Below are positions 17,393 to 25,601 of a stretch of 64,000 bases of DNA, one piece after another. The notes under the pieces were generated by a model. It ran no database searches, had not been told where the DNA came from, and saw only the letters and a list, made by a program, of their open reading frames with translations. Made by a program: the position numbers and the translations under genes. The stretch covers positions 1 through 64,000 of the forward strand of contig JAPPII010000067.1 of the NCBI GenBank assembly GCA_028820845.1, given 5' to 3'. Positions within the stretch are counted from its first letter, which is position 1, and every line of letters begins with the position of its first letter. The stretch is from Candidatus Poribacteria bacterium (lineage in GTDB: Bacteria; Poribacteria; WGA-4E; WGA-3G).

Positions 17393-18361
17393 ATGTCAAA
17401 CGTTAGATTAGGTTTCATCGGTACAGGTGGCAACATGAACCGTCATCTACGCGAATTAACCGAAATTGGTGGCTCACAATTCGTCGCCTTTTGTGATATT
17501 GTACTCGAAAAAGCGGAGCAGGCTGTGACGCAATACGGCGGTAAAGCCTACGCTGATTACAATCAGATGTTGGCGAGCGAGGAATTAGATGCCGTCTATA
17601 TCTCAATCCCGCCATTTGCCCACGGTGCCCCAGAACGCGCTGTTATCAACGCTGGACTCCCGATGTTTGTGGAAAAACCGGTACACATGGATGCCGAGGA
17701 AGCAAAGGAAATCGCAGCGGAGATAGAAGAAAAAGGCATCATCACCGCTGCTGGGTATCAGGAACGTTACCTTGATATTATCGACAAAGCGCAAGAACTC
17801 CTTGCGTCACGGCGCGTTGGGTTCTTCATGGGCTATTGGATGGGCGGAATGCCGGGTGGATGGTGGCGTGAGAAGGCAAAATCGGGTGGGCAGCTCATGG
17901 AGCAGACGACGCACGAATTTGATATGGCGCGCTACCTCTTCGGCGAAGTCAAAACCGTCTACGCTGTGGCACGCTACGATCTGATTCCGGACACCGATTA
18001 CGATATTGAAGAAGCATCTGCGGTTTCTCTGCAATTTGAGAGCGGTGTTTTCGGGATAATGTTCTCCGCCTGTTTCACAACAAATGGGCTGCGGCGTTCT
18101 GGGTTAGACATCTTCTGTGAAGATGGTTCGCTTGAATACCATCTCCGTCGCGCGCTCGTGCTCTCCACTGCCGATGAGAAAACCACGTGGAATCCAGAAA
18201 ACAATTGCACGATTGACATGGATAGCACCTTTATTGAGGCAGTTCGCACAGGAGATGGCAGCGCAATCCGATCACCTTATGCCGATGCCGCGAAAACCGC
18301 CATTTTATCCATCGCTGCCAACGAATCCCTTGAAACAGGTCTACCTGTCCATTTAGACTAA
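17393..18361 (+). CDS. Gfo/Idh/MocA family oxidoreductase
   Basis: NAD(P)-dependent sugar or inositol dehydrogenase family, 322 residues. The N-terminal Rossmann motif is LGFIGTGGNMNRHL (about 6-19). The family-typical VEKPVH lies at 93-98, with Lys95 as the conserved catalytic lysine. The C-terminal domain has GGQLMEQTTHEFDMARYLFG (about 164-183), where the His-x-x-D element is seen. Substrate is unknown. It is a single-gene unit between a MITE-like element and the copper ATPase; the start follows AAAGGACAATAATTAAAA. Confidence 0.9.
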   Translation: MSNVRLGFIGTGGNMNRHLRELTEIGGSQFVAFCDIVLEKAEQAVTQYGGKAYADYNQMLASEELDAVYISIPPFAHGAPERAVINAGLPMFVEKPVHMDAEEAKEIAAEIEEKGIITAAGYQERYLDIIDKAQELLASRRVGFFMGYWMGGMPGGWWREKAKSGGQLMEQTTHEFDMARYLFGEVKTVYAVARYDLIPDTDYDIEEASAVSLQFESGVFGIMFSACFTTNGLRRSGLDIFCEDGSLEYHLRRALVLSTADEKTTWNPENNCTIDMDSTFIEAVRTGDGSAIRSPYADAAKTAILSIAANESLETGLPVHLD

Positions 18362-18445
18362 CTGAAAGACTTTCGCCTATTATATCCAGCCTTGCGTCCC
18401 TTGCCCGCGATGTGCTAAAATTGGTAAAGAACCTTTTTTCAAGTT

Positions 18446-18519
18446 CCAGAGGCGGTTAGAATTAACTAAAACCACCGCGAAACGTAGTGGAGCGGTGCCC
18501 AGATTTAATAGTTAAAAAT
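18446..18519 (+). repeat. Dispersed repeat ending at a start codon, copy 2
   Basis: The sequence begins CCAGAGGCGGTT and ends AGTTAAAAAT immediately before the ATG of the copper ATPase. It contains CACCGC-GAAACGTAGTGGA-GCGGTG, which can form a stem. It lacks the extra hairpin segment present in copy 1 at 3376-3482. Confidence 0.7.
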
Positions 18520-20745
18520 ATGGAACAGCAGCTGAACCTCCCCATCACCGGAATGCACTGCGAGAGCTGCGCGAGTACCATCACATATCACCTAAAAAAG
18601 ATGGATGGTATCCTTGCTGCAGAAGTTAGCCTTGCTACCGAATACGCCGCCGTCACCTTCGATGCCTCCACGCTCAACGAAGAAACTATCGTTGACAAAA
18701 TCCGGGACCTCGGTTTCGAGGTTGTTGACGAAGGCGAAGAAGACGAAGCCCGTGCTGCGGAATCCCGACGGCAGAAGCTGCAATTCACTGTCGGGATAAT
18801 CTTTACGCTCCCACTCTTTCTGCTCAGCATGGGCAGAGATATGAATCTATTAGGGGCGTGGGCATCAGCAAATTGGGTGAACTGGCTAATGTTTGGTTTG
18901 GCGTTACCAGTACAGGGTTATGTTGGCTGGGACTATTACATCGGCGGTATTAAAGCCCTACGCAACCGATCCGCCAATATGGATGTGCTCGTCGCTATGG
19001 GTTCATCCGTGGCGTTTTTCTATAGCCTCGTTGTAACGATTGCATTAGGGGCCGACTTAGGGGCACGCTTTGGGAGCCACGTCTATTTTGAGACAGCCGC
19101 TGTTATCATTACATTGATTAAGTTAGGGAAACTTCTGGAAGCACGTGCCAGAGGTCAGATAACCACAGCTCTCAAAAAGCTCCCGCAGCTTTTCCCTACA
19201 ACAGCATGCCGCTTACAAAACGGTGAAGAACAACACATCCCGATTGAACAGGTCGGTGTGGGAGATGTTCTCCTTGTACGTCCCGGCGAAAGTATTCCTG
19301 TTGATGGCGTGGTGCGTAGCGGTAAAAGTGCCATTGATGAAAGCGTCTTCACCGGCGAAAGCATGCCTGTAGATAAGACCCCGGGCGATCCTGTGACAGC
19401 GGCGACGATGAATCAGAGCGGCATGCTCACAATGGAAGCCACACATATCGGAACCGAAACAGCCCTTGCGCGCCTTATCGAACTGGTACAAACAACGCAA
19501 CAGAGCAAACCCCCTATCCAACGCGCCGCCGATGCAGTCACGAATGTATTTGTACCTGTCGTCACAGGGATTGCCATTGTGACGTTTCTCGTGTGGTGGT
19601 TTCTCGTCGGAGCCGGATTCACCCCAGCAATGCTCCGCTTAGTGGCAATCCTCGTCACAGCCTGTCCTTGTGCATTGGGACTTGCCACCCCAACCGCCGT
19701 TATGATGGGAACTGGTATCGGCGCGGCGCGTGGTATCCTCTTCCGAAACGGCGAGGCACTGGAACGCGCAGGCGACTTAACCACAATTGTCCTCGATAAA
19801 ACAGGCACACTGACAGAGGGAAAACTCAGACTTACCGATATTCTCACAGAGAAAGATGAATCGGAACTCCTACAACTCTCTGCCGCTGCGGAGCGTGGTA
19901 GTGAACACCCTATCGGCAAAGCAATTGTCCGCGCAGCTGAGGAACGCGGGCTTGACATTGGAACACCCAGTGCATTTGAAGCGGTCACTGGACACGGTAT
20001 AACTGCACAGGTCGGTAAAGATAGCGTCGTGATTGGCAACCTTCCCTTAATTCAACAACATAACATTCCGACAAGGACCTTTGAAGCAGCGGCAGAACGT
20101 CTGCAAGCCGAGGCGAAAACAGTGTTATGGGTTGCTGTTGACGGACACATTGAAGGACTCCTCGCTGTCGCAGATACGTTGAGACCGGAAGCACAAGCAA
20201 CTATTACGGACCTCCAGAGACTCGGTTGTGAAGTGGTCATGATGACTGGGGATAACCGCAACACTGCCGATGCGATCGCTGCAGGAGCAGGGATTCGTGA
20301 GGTTATGGCGGAACTCCGACCCGAAGACAAAGCAAACGCTATCAAAACCTTACAAGCAAAAGACAGAAGTCTCGTCGCGATGGTAGGCGACGGTATTAAC
20401 GATACCCCCGCATTAGCACAAGCCGATATAGGCATCGCACTCGGCACAGGCACTGATATTGCAAGGGAGACAGCACACGTGACGCTGATGCACAGCGATT
20501 TGCAGGCACTCCCCGAAGCAATTCGGCTCAGCCGCGCGACGATGCGCACGATTAAACAGAACCTTTTCTGGGCGTTTTTCTACAACATCCTCTTAATCCC
20601 TATCGCAGCAGGCGCGCTGTATCCGTTACCTTTCGTGCCGAATATGCTTCGGGAACTCCACCCCATGCTCGCAGCGTTTGCGATGGCGTTTAGTAGTGTG
20701 TCTGTCGTGTTGAATAGTTTGCGATTGCAGTGGAAGAGCAAGTAA
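18520..20745 (+). CDS. copA: Copper-translocating P-type ATPase
   Basis: Membrane pump that exports Cu(I) by ATP hydrolysis, 741 residues. In order: one heavy-metal-binding domain with GMHCESCAS (Cys14, Cys17), two first helices, the actuator TGES, the membrane CPC (Cys382-Cys384), DKTGT (Asp426), the HP motif in SEHPIGKAI, and GDGIND (Asp624). The last helices carry YN and MAF-SS motifs typical of Cu(I) pumps. The ATG at 18520 is preferred to an in-frame GTG at 18487, which lies in the repeat. No copper regulator is adjacent. Confidence 0.93.
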   Translation: MEQQLNLPITGMHCESCASTITYHLKKMDGILAAEVSLATEYAAVTFDASTLNEETIVDKIRDLGFEVVDEGEEDEARAAESRRQKLQFTVGIIFTLPLFLLSMGRDMNLLGAWASANWVNWLMFGLALPVQGYVGWDYYIGGIKALRNRSANMDVLVAMGSSVAFFYSLVVTIALGADLGARFGSHVYFETAAVIITLIKLGKLLEARARGQITTALKKLPQLFPTTACRLQNGEEQHIPIEQVGVGDVLLVRPGESIPVDGVVRSGKSAIDESVFTGESMPVDKTPGDPVTAATMNQSGMLTMEATHIGTETALARLIELVQTTQQSKPPIQRAADAVTNVFVPVVTGIAIVTFLVWWFLVGAGFTPAMLRLVAILVTACPCALGLATPTAVMMGTGIGAARGILFRNGEALERAGDLTTIVLDKTGTLTEGKLRLTDILTEKDESELLQLSAAAERGSEHPIGKAIVRAAEERGLDIGTPSAFEAVTGHGITAQVGKDSVVIGNLPLIQQHNIPTRTFEAAAERLQAEAKTVLWVAVDGHIEGLLAVADTLRPEAQATITDLQRLGCEVVMMTGDNRNTADAIAAGAGIREVMAELRPEDKANAIKTLQAKDRSLVAMVGDGINDTPALAQADIGIALGTGTDIARETAHVTLMHSDLQALPEAIRLSRATMRTIKQNLFWAFFYNILLIPIAAGALYPLPFVPNMLRELHPMLAAFAMAFSSVSVVLNSLRLQWKSK

Positions 20746-20882
20746 GCGAACCTCAGCAACAAGCACGTGAGCATAGACTTATCCCGGAGTATACACGAAT
20801 TCTTCCGAAAAACCTGAAAATTAATGAAACCCAACATTTGAGGTTGGACAAAAACTTTATATGCTCTCTTTGAGAATTTGAT

Positions 20883-20911
20883 TTGATATTTTAAATTTAA
20901 CATAGTATAAT
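20883..20911 (+). promoter_or_regulatory. Strong sigma-70 promoter
   Basis: TTGATA (20883-20888), a 17-base spacer and a perfect TATAAT (20906-20911) lie 41 bases before the ATG of the small membrane protein at 20953. Confidence 0.75.
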
Positions 20912-20952
20912 AGCCACACATAAATTAGGCACGTAACAATTAGGCGAATAAC

Positions 20953-21408
20953 ATGGACGAAAAACAGGAATTGGTAGAAATCTACAAACTCCACGCGGAA
21001 CTTGCCGACAGTGTCAGCAAGCAGCGGGGCACCGCAAACCGTTTCTACATGCTGGTCTTGTCCGGATTGGCAGTGCTTTTTTCCGCTTTCCTGCAACGTG
21101 AAAACGGAGTACCGCTCGGATGGCTCATGGTGGGCTTTGGGCTATTTGGTATGCTCTTGGCGTCGGCGTGGTATATTGTCATTCGTTCTTATCGCCAACT
21201 GAATTCTGGTAAATTTAAAGCGTTGCATGAATTGGAAGAAAAACTCGCCTATCCATTTTTCAAACGAGAATGGGATCTACTCGCTGAAGGCAGAGAGCAG
21301 AAAACCTATTGGCGACTGACTGTCGTTGAAACTTTTGTACCGACTATTTTCTTTGTCTGCTTTACGGCGTTACTGATACTTGGCATTTGCCTATTGGTAA
21401 CCTCTTGA
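20953..21408 (+). CDS. RipA-like small octameric membrane protein family (8xMP)
   Basis: A 151-residue protein with three strongly hydrophobic segments (about 33-50, 55-76 and 127-149). The text EIYKLHAELADSVSKQRGTA near the N-terminus and IRSYRQLNSGKFKALHELEE in the middle, followed by an EW, resembles a family I know as RipA-like or 8xMP proteins. Function in this organism is unknown. It has its own strong promoter and appears monocistronic. Confidence 0.6.
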   Translation: MDEKQELVEIYKLHAELADSVSKQRGTANRFYMLVLSGLAVLFSAFLQRENGVPLGWLMVGFGLFGMLLASAWYIVIRSYRQLNSGKFKALHELEEKLAYPFFKREWDLLAEGREQKTYWRLTVVETFVPTIFFVCFTALLILGICLLVTS

Positions 21409-21498
21409 TATCCAATAATTAAGGACGAGAAGGGTGGGTTGATTCTCAAACCTGAATTAAGAAAATCGAAAGATGTTGCCTGAGACACTCACAATACC

Positions 21499-22476
21499 TC
21501 AAGCCTGGGAAGTATAACGCGCTACTGCTTCCAATACTTGCTCAGTCGTAATCCCCGCAATCACTTCACAACTGCCAGCACCGCATCCGCCCGGATCCTG
21601 ACCCGGATGACACGGGTTGCACCCCAAATCAATTCCACTCTGGACAACCGTATGCTTATCGCCATAAGGACCGCTCCGAATGTGATCGGTTGAACCGAAT
21701 AGAGCAACCACCGGTGTATCCACCGCTGCAGCGATATGCATCGGTCCTGTGTCATTGCCGATATACACATCACACATCGAGATTAACGCCGCAAGGCGAC
21801 GCAGATTTTCTGTCGTGACGAGAATCGGGGGATTATCCATCATCTGCGCAACCTGCATTTGGAGTTTCCGCTCGTCGGGGCCGGCGAAGAGTAAAATTGC
21901 TGCGTCTAATTCCTTTGCTAAAGTGCTTGCGACCTGCGCGTAGTTTTTCGCGTTCCACAACTTGTATTTCCAATTCCCACCCGGATGAATACCAATCAAT
22001 AATCGCTCTGATGTCCAACCGGCTTCAATAAGAAAACGGTGCGCAGTGGTCTGTTCCTCCGTTGTTAACTGCAAATGCGGACGCGCGCCTGTTGTGTCAA
22101 TGCCATATTCCTGAAGTACTTCAAGATATCGGGTTACAGCATGCTGGTTACTGTCCCCACGTACCATCCCCCAATGCTTCGCACCGATACACCGCGCTGT
22201 GAAGCTGTCCCGTAGGTTGACAACGATGTCATACTTGTGAAATCGCAAGGTTTCTATGAGACGCAGTCGGCCTTTCCAGCCGGCGTGTTTCCCTCGGTTG
22301 TCGTGAACGATGGTCGCATCAATATGCGGCGCAGTCGCGAGAAGACCAAACGCCCGTGATCCGACAAGAAAAGCGATGTGGGCATCTGGAAAGTGTGTCC
22401 GTAACGGTTGAATAACGGCAGTAGAGAGGACGACATCGCCAATAAAACTGAAGCTGAAAACAAGGATTTTTTTCAT
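21499..22476 (-). CDS. Glycosyltransferase family 9 (heptosyltransferase-like)
   Basis: A 325-residue ADP-heptose-type glycosyltransferase, expected at the inner membrane in lipopolysaccharide core or other surface-glycan synthesis. The N-terminus MKKILVFSFSFIGDVVLSTA is typical. The donor-binding IGIHPGGNWKYKLW (about 178-191) and NDTGPMHIAAAVDTPVVALF (about 236-255) are visible. A Cys-rich C-terminal patch (CNPCHPGQDPGGCGAGSCE) is like that of many GT9 proteins. It is the last gene of a three-gene minus-strand unit; the exact acceptor is unknown. Confidence 0.9.
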   Translation of the reverse strand: MKKILVFSFSFIGDVVLSTAVIQPLRTHFPDAHIAFLVGSRAFGLLATAPHIDATIVHDNRGKHAGWKGRLRLIETLRFHKYDIVVNLRDSFTARCIGAKHWGMVRGDSNQHAVTRYLEVLQEYGIDTTGARPHLQLTTEEQTTAHRFLIEAGWTSERLLIGIHPGGNWKYKLWNAKNYAQVASTLAKELDAAILLFAGPDERKLQMQVAQMMDNPPILVTTENLRRLAALISMCDVYIGNDTGPMHIAAAVDTPVVALFGSTDHIRSGPYGDKHTVVQSGIDLGCNPCHPGQDPGGCGAGSCEVIAGITTEQVLEAVARYTSQA

Positions 22477-22500
22477 TTTGCTAATTTCCTTGCGGTTCGG

Positions 22501-23736
22501 TTATTGAAAGGATTCTATCAGAGCAACAGCTGTAGTCAATCCATCCTCTGATTCCATTTGTGTCCCCAATGTCCGCGCGCGTTCTTTCATCATAGGTGTA
22601 TCTAAAACTTTTTGAATGCGTTTTGCCAGACGTTTGGCGGTGAGGTTTCGACGGTGCAGATGCTTGGGAGCAACGCCTAAATCTGAAAGACGTTTTCCCC
22701 AGTAGGGCTGATCTGCGTTATGCGCGACAACAACAGAAGGGACCTTCGCTCGACACACTGAAGCTGTCGTGCCTGCGCCACCGTGATGTACAACGCAGCT
22801 CCCTTGTGGGAACAACCACTGATGGGGAACATATTCCGTACAGAAGATATTCGGTAGTGGTTCCGGCGTACCGAGTTGCCCCCATCCGGCTTGGATAATC
22901 GCGCGTTGATCCGTTCGTCTGACAGCATCAATCAAAATTTCCGTTGTTTCACGTCCATTGGATCCACCCATAGAGCCGAATGTGATGATGACAGGGGGTG
23001 GATCTTCTTCCAAAAAATCCACGAGTTCAGGGGGTGGCGCGTAACTCGGAGACGCGAGATGCCAGACACCCGTGAATCTGTGGTTCGGTGGAAAATCTGC
23101 AGGCGGACAGAGAGTTGGAGATGCAGCAATGAGATTAAGATACGGTGAATACATTTTCTCTAACATTACGGAAGCCCGCGGTCTACCACCGACGGAGACA
23201 ATAAATTGATTAAAAAGCGGATCTATACTCGACCCAAGACGGAGTTGCGCTATTTTCCAGACGACTGCATTGAACGCGCGTCCCCAATTCGGAAACGGAT
23301 ACGGTGCAAAATCGAGAGATTTTATAATAGCAGGGCAATACGTTACAGTAAACCACGGGATCTCATTTCGGATAGCAGCCTCTTGGGCGGGAATATCGAC
23401 TGAATGGCAAATTACCAAATCCGCACCCTTCATCGCAGCAAGGCAGTGCCGATACCACTTTTCACCACGGCGTACAATTCCCTCCTCCACAATAAGATGC
23501 ATCATCGCGAGCGGATCGCGTTTAGGAATAATAGCATCCAACGCAGCGTGAAACTCTCCTAAATCAAACTCGACTCCGATTTCATAGAATTCCGCGCCGA
23601 TTTCAAGAACCCTGTCTCTATAAAGTGCCAAGGCACAGACACGGACCTGATGTCCCCTTTCAAGTAAACGTTCCGCCAATGCTAAGACAGGATAAACATC
23701 TCCTGTTGTGCCCCAACCGACGACAACAATCTTCAT
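22501..23736 (-). CDS. Glycosyltransferase family 1 (MGT/UGT-like)
   Basis: A 411-residue GT-B protein resembling macrolide and sterol glycosyltransferases. The N-terminus MKIVVVGWGTTGDVYPVLAL and the C-terminal donor site VVHHGGAGTTASVCRAKVPS are clear. The start at 23736 is fixed by an ATGA overlap with the stop of the upstream GT9 gene; a longer frame from 23775 has less support. Glycosyl acceptor unknown; the GT9 neighbours suggest a lipid or surface glycan. Confidence 0.87.
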   Translation of the reverse strand: MKIVVVGWGTTGDVYPVLALAERLLERGHQVRVCALALYRDRVLEIGAEFYEIGVEFDLGEFHAALDAIIPKRDPLAMMHLIVEEGIVRRGEKWYRHCLAAMKGADLVICHSVDIPAQEAAIRNEIPWFTVTYCPAIIKSLDFAPYPFPNWGRAFNAVVWKIAQLRLGSSIDPLFNQFIVSVGGRPRASVMLEKMYSPYLNLIAASPTLCPPADFPPNHRFTGVWHLASPSYAPPPELVDFLEEDPPPVIITFGSMGGSNGRETTEILIDAVRRTDQRAIIQAGWGQLGTPEPLPNIFCTEYVPHQWLFPQGSCVVHHGGAGTTASVCRAKVPSVVVAHNADQPYWGKRLSDLGVAPKHLHRRNLTAKRLAKRIQKVLDTPMMKERARTLGTQMESEDGLTTAVALIESFQ

Positions 23737-24797
23737 TTCGGCCTCACTTCTATGGTCTTTGTCGTAGCTTCCCAAACCGGTTCAACTGGCAGTTTCTTCG
23801 TGCATTCCCATCCGATTTTGCACTTATGCGCGCTACAGGGCCAGCACGGCATATCTCTCCGTACAATAGAGGCGTTTTCGCTCAACGGATGCCATGCGAC
23901 ATGATCTGTCGGACCGAAGACTGCCACCAGGGGAACATCCAACGCTGCAGCGAGATGCATCGGACCTGAATCGTTACAGATCACCAAGTTGCAACAAGAC
24001 AACAGTGCTCCTAACTCGCGAATCGTTTCCGGTGCATGAACGATAGCACGGGACTGCATCGCCTGTTGAATATCGTGTGCTAACGCCGCCTCTTCGGGAC
24101 CATGCAAGAGAAGAATTGTGGCGTGATACTGTCGCGCCAGCTTGTCAGCAAGTTCAGCGTATCGGTTTTCGGGCCAACGTTTATCAAACGAACTGCCACC
24201 CGGATGGATACCAATAAGAAATGTGTTAGCACCAATTCCCCATGAGGCAAGGTGCACCTTTGCGGTATCAATTTCGTTAGGCGACAGATAAAATTTCAGT
24301 TTCCGTCTCCCGTCGCCTCTACAGATTAATTGGACCAGTTCCAAGTTCCGATCGACTTCGTGGGTTTCACCTTTCGGATACTTGCCGCGCCATGCGTGCG
24401 TGAGCGTAGACCTGAATCGCTTCTGATAACGCCCTAAACGGTAGGGTGCTCCAGAAAGCAAGGCAACAAGGTGAGACCACATTGCCGTCTGCATCGCCAC
24501 TACGAGTTGGAACCCTTCGCGACGTAGCTCACAATAGAATCGGAGTCGGGCCTTGAGTCCACGGTGTTCGCCATTACGTGCAAAGATTAGAATTCTATCA
24601 ACGTCAGGGTTCCCCATCAGCACAGGTGCGTTGAGTGGACGCGTCAATACTGCAATCTCCGCGGATGCGTAATTCTCTCGTAACAATGAGATCGCTGGTG
24701 TCGAATTCAGCAGGTCCCCGATACCGTCAACGCGGATGACGAGTATTTTATCGATGTTAGGTAAGATGCTACAGCTTTCCAAAGCACGAGATGGCAT
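23733..24797 (-). CDS. Glycosyltransferase family 9 (heptosyltransferase-like)
   Basis: A 354-residue paralogue of the GT9 protein at 21499. It contains KILVIRVDGIGDLLNSTPAI near residue 20, GIHPGGSSFDKRWPENRYAE in the second half and NDSGPMHLAAALDVPLVAVF near residue 250. The ribosome site GAGGAAAAGG precedes the ATG. It is the first gene of the GT9-GT1-GT9 cluster and overlaps the next gene by four bases (ATGA). Confidence 0.9.
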   Translation of the reverse strand: MPSRALESCSILPNIDKILVIRVDGIGDLLNSTPAISLLRENYASAEIAVLTRPLNAPVLMGNPDVDRILIFARNGEHRGLKARLRFYCELRREGFQLVVAMQTAMWSHLVALLSGAPYRLGRYQKRFRSTLTHAWRGKYPKGETHEVDRNLELVQLICRGDGRRKLKFYLSPNEIDTAKVHLASWGIGANTFLIGIHPGGSSFDKRWPENRYAELADKLARQYHATILLLHGPEEAALAHDIQQAMQSRAIVHAPETIRELGALLSCCNLVICNDSGPMHLAAALDVPLVAVFGPTDHVAWHPLSENASIVRRDMPCWPCSAHKCKIGWECTKKLPVEPVWEATTKTIEVRPK

Positions 24798-24866
24798 AAC
24801 CTTTTCCTCGCGTACAAGTTCCTGTTGCAGATGTATACAGTTTCACACAGTATAAAGGTTTCTAAG

Positions 24867-25601
24867 TCAATATCCCCAATCTTCATGTGCCAAGGGGGCA
24901 CGGTTGAGCGTATCCCTATATGTTCGCCATTGTGGTAGGAAACGATCCATCAATTCACGGAACCGATCGTTATGTGTGCGCTCCAGTAGATGCACCATCT
25001 CATGCACCAATACATACACCAGACACGATTTCGGTTTCTTCGCCAATTCAAGATTAAGCCAGATGCGTTTCGCCTCAATGTTGCAGGAGCCCCAAAGCGT
25101 TTTCATTTTTTTGATACGTACCTCGTTAACAGTTAGCTCCATGTTCTGTTCCCATTTGGCAATGAGGGGTGGTAGTTGTGTGCGGAGATGTTCACGGTAC
25201 CATTCGTAAAGTACCGCCTCCCGTTTATTGCGATCTGTTCCTGGACGTACGACTAATCCGATCCTCGTATTGTTAAGCAAGCGAACCGTTGGTGGTCGGT
25301 CCTGCTCTGTTACTTTTAGTCTGTAACGTTTACCTGCAAAATAATGACTTTCACCAGACACATACTCGCGTTCTGACTGGCGTTCTTGTTTCATAAACGC
25401 TGACTGCTTCCGGCGAATCCATCCTAAACGCGAAATAATAGCCATCCGCACGGCACCATCGTCAAGTCGCAGCGGTGCAGACACACGCACCTGTCCGTTC
25501 GGCGGATGGACACTGATATAGAAATGCTTAATGTCTTTACGGACTATCTGTATGGAGAGACCCCGTACTTCAATATGATAATTATCTATTTTAGTATTCA
25601 T
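24867..25601 (-). CDS. YgjP-like M48-type metallopeptidase
   Basis: A 244-residue predicted zinc protease of the YgjP/WLM group. The zinc motif is HEMVHLLERTH (HExxH), with a likely third ligand in the following helix. Upstream KTLWGSCNIEAKRIWLNLEL is the conserved WGSC segment. The start at 25601 overlaps the end of hsdR by 11 bases, so translation is coupled. This family is often found next to type I RM genes; a role in processing the RM proteins is inference. Confidence 0.85.
   Translation of the reverse strand: MNTKIDNYHIEVRGLSIQIVRKDIKHFYISVHPPNGQVRVSAPLRLDDGAVRMAIISRLGWIRRKQSAFMKQERQSEREYVSGESHYFAGKRYRLKVTEQDRPPTVRLLNNTRIGLVVRPGTDRNKREAVLYEWYREHLRTQLPPLIAKWEQNMELTVNEVRIKKMKTLWGSCNIEAKRIWLNLELAKKPKSCLVYVLVHEMVHLLERTHNDRFRELMDRFLPQWRTYRDTLNRAPLAHEDWGY

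Noticed and set aside
19413-20039. 208-codon minus-strand ORF inside the copper ATPase gene
   Set aside because: Serine- and alanine-rich translation typical of an antisense shadow; the ATPase frame carries all motifs.
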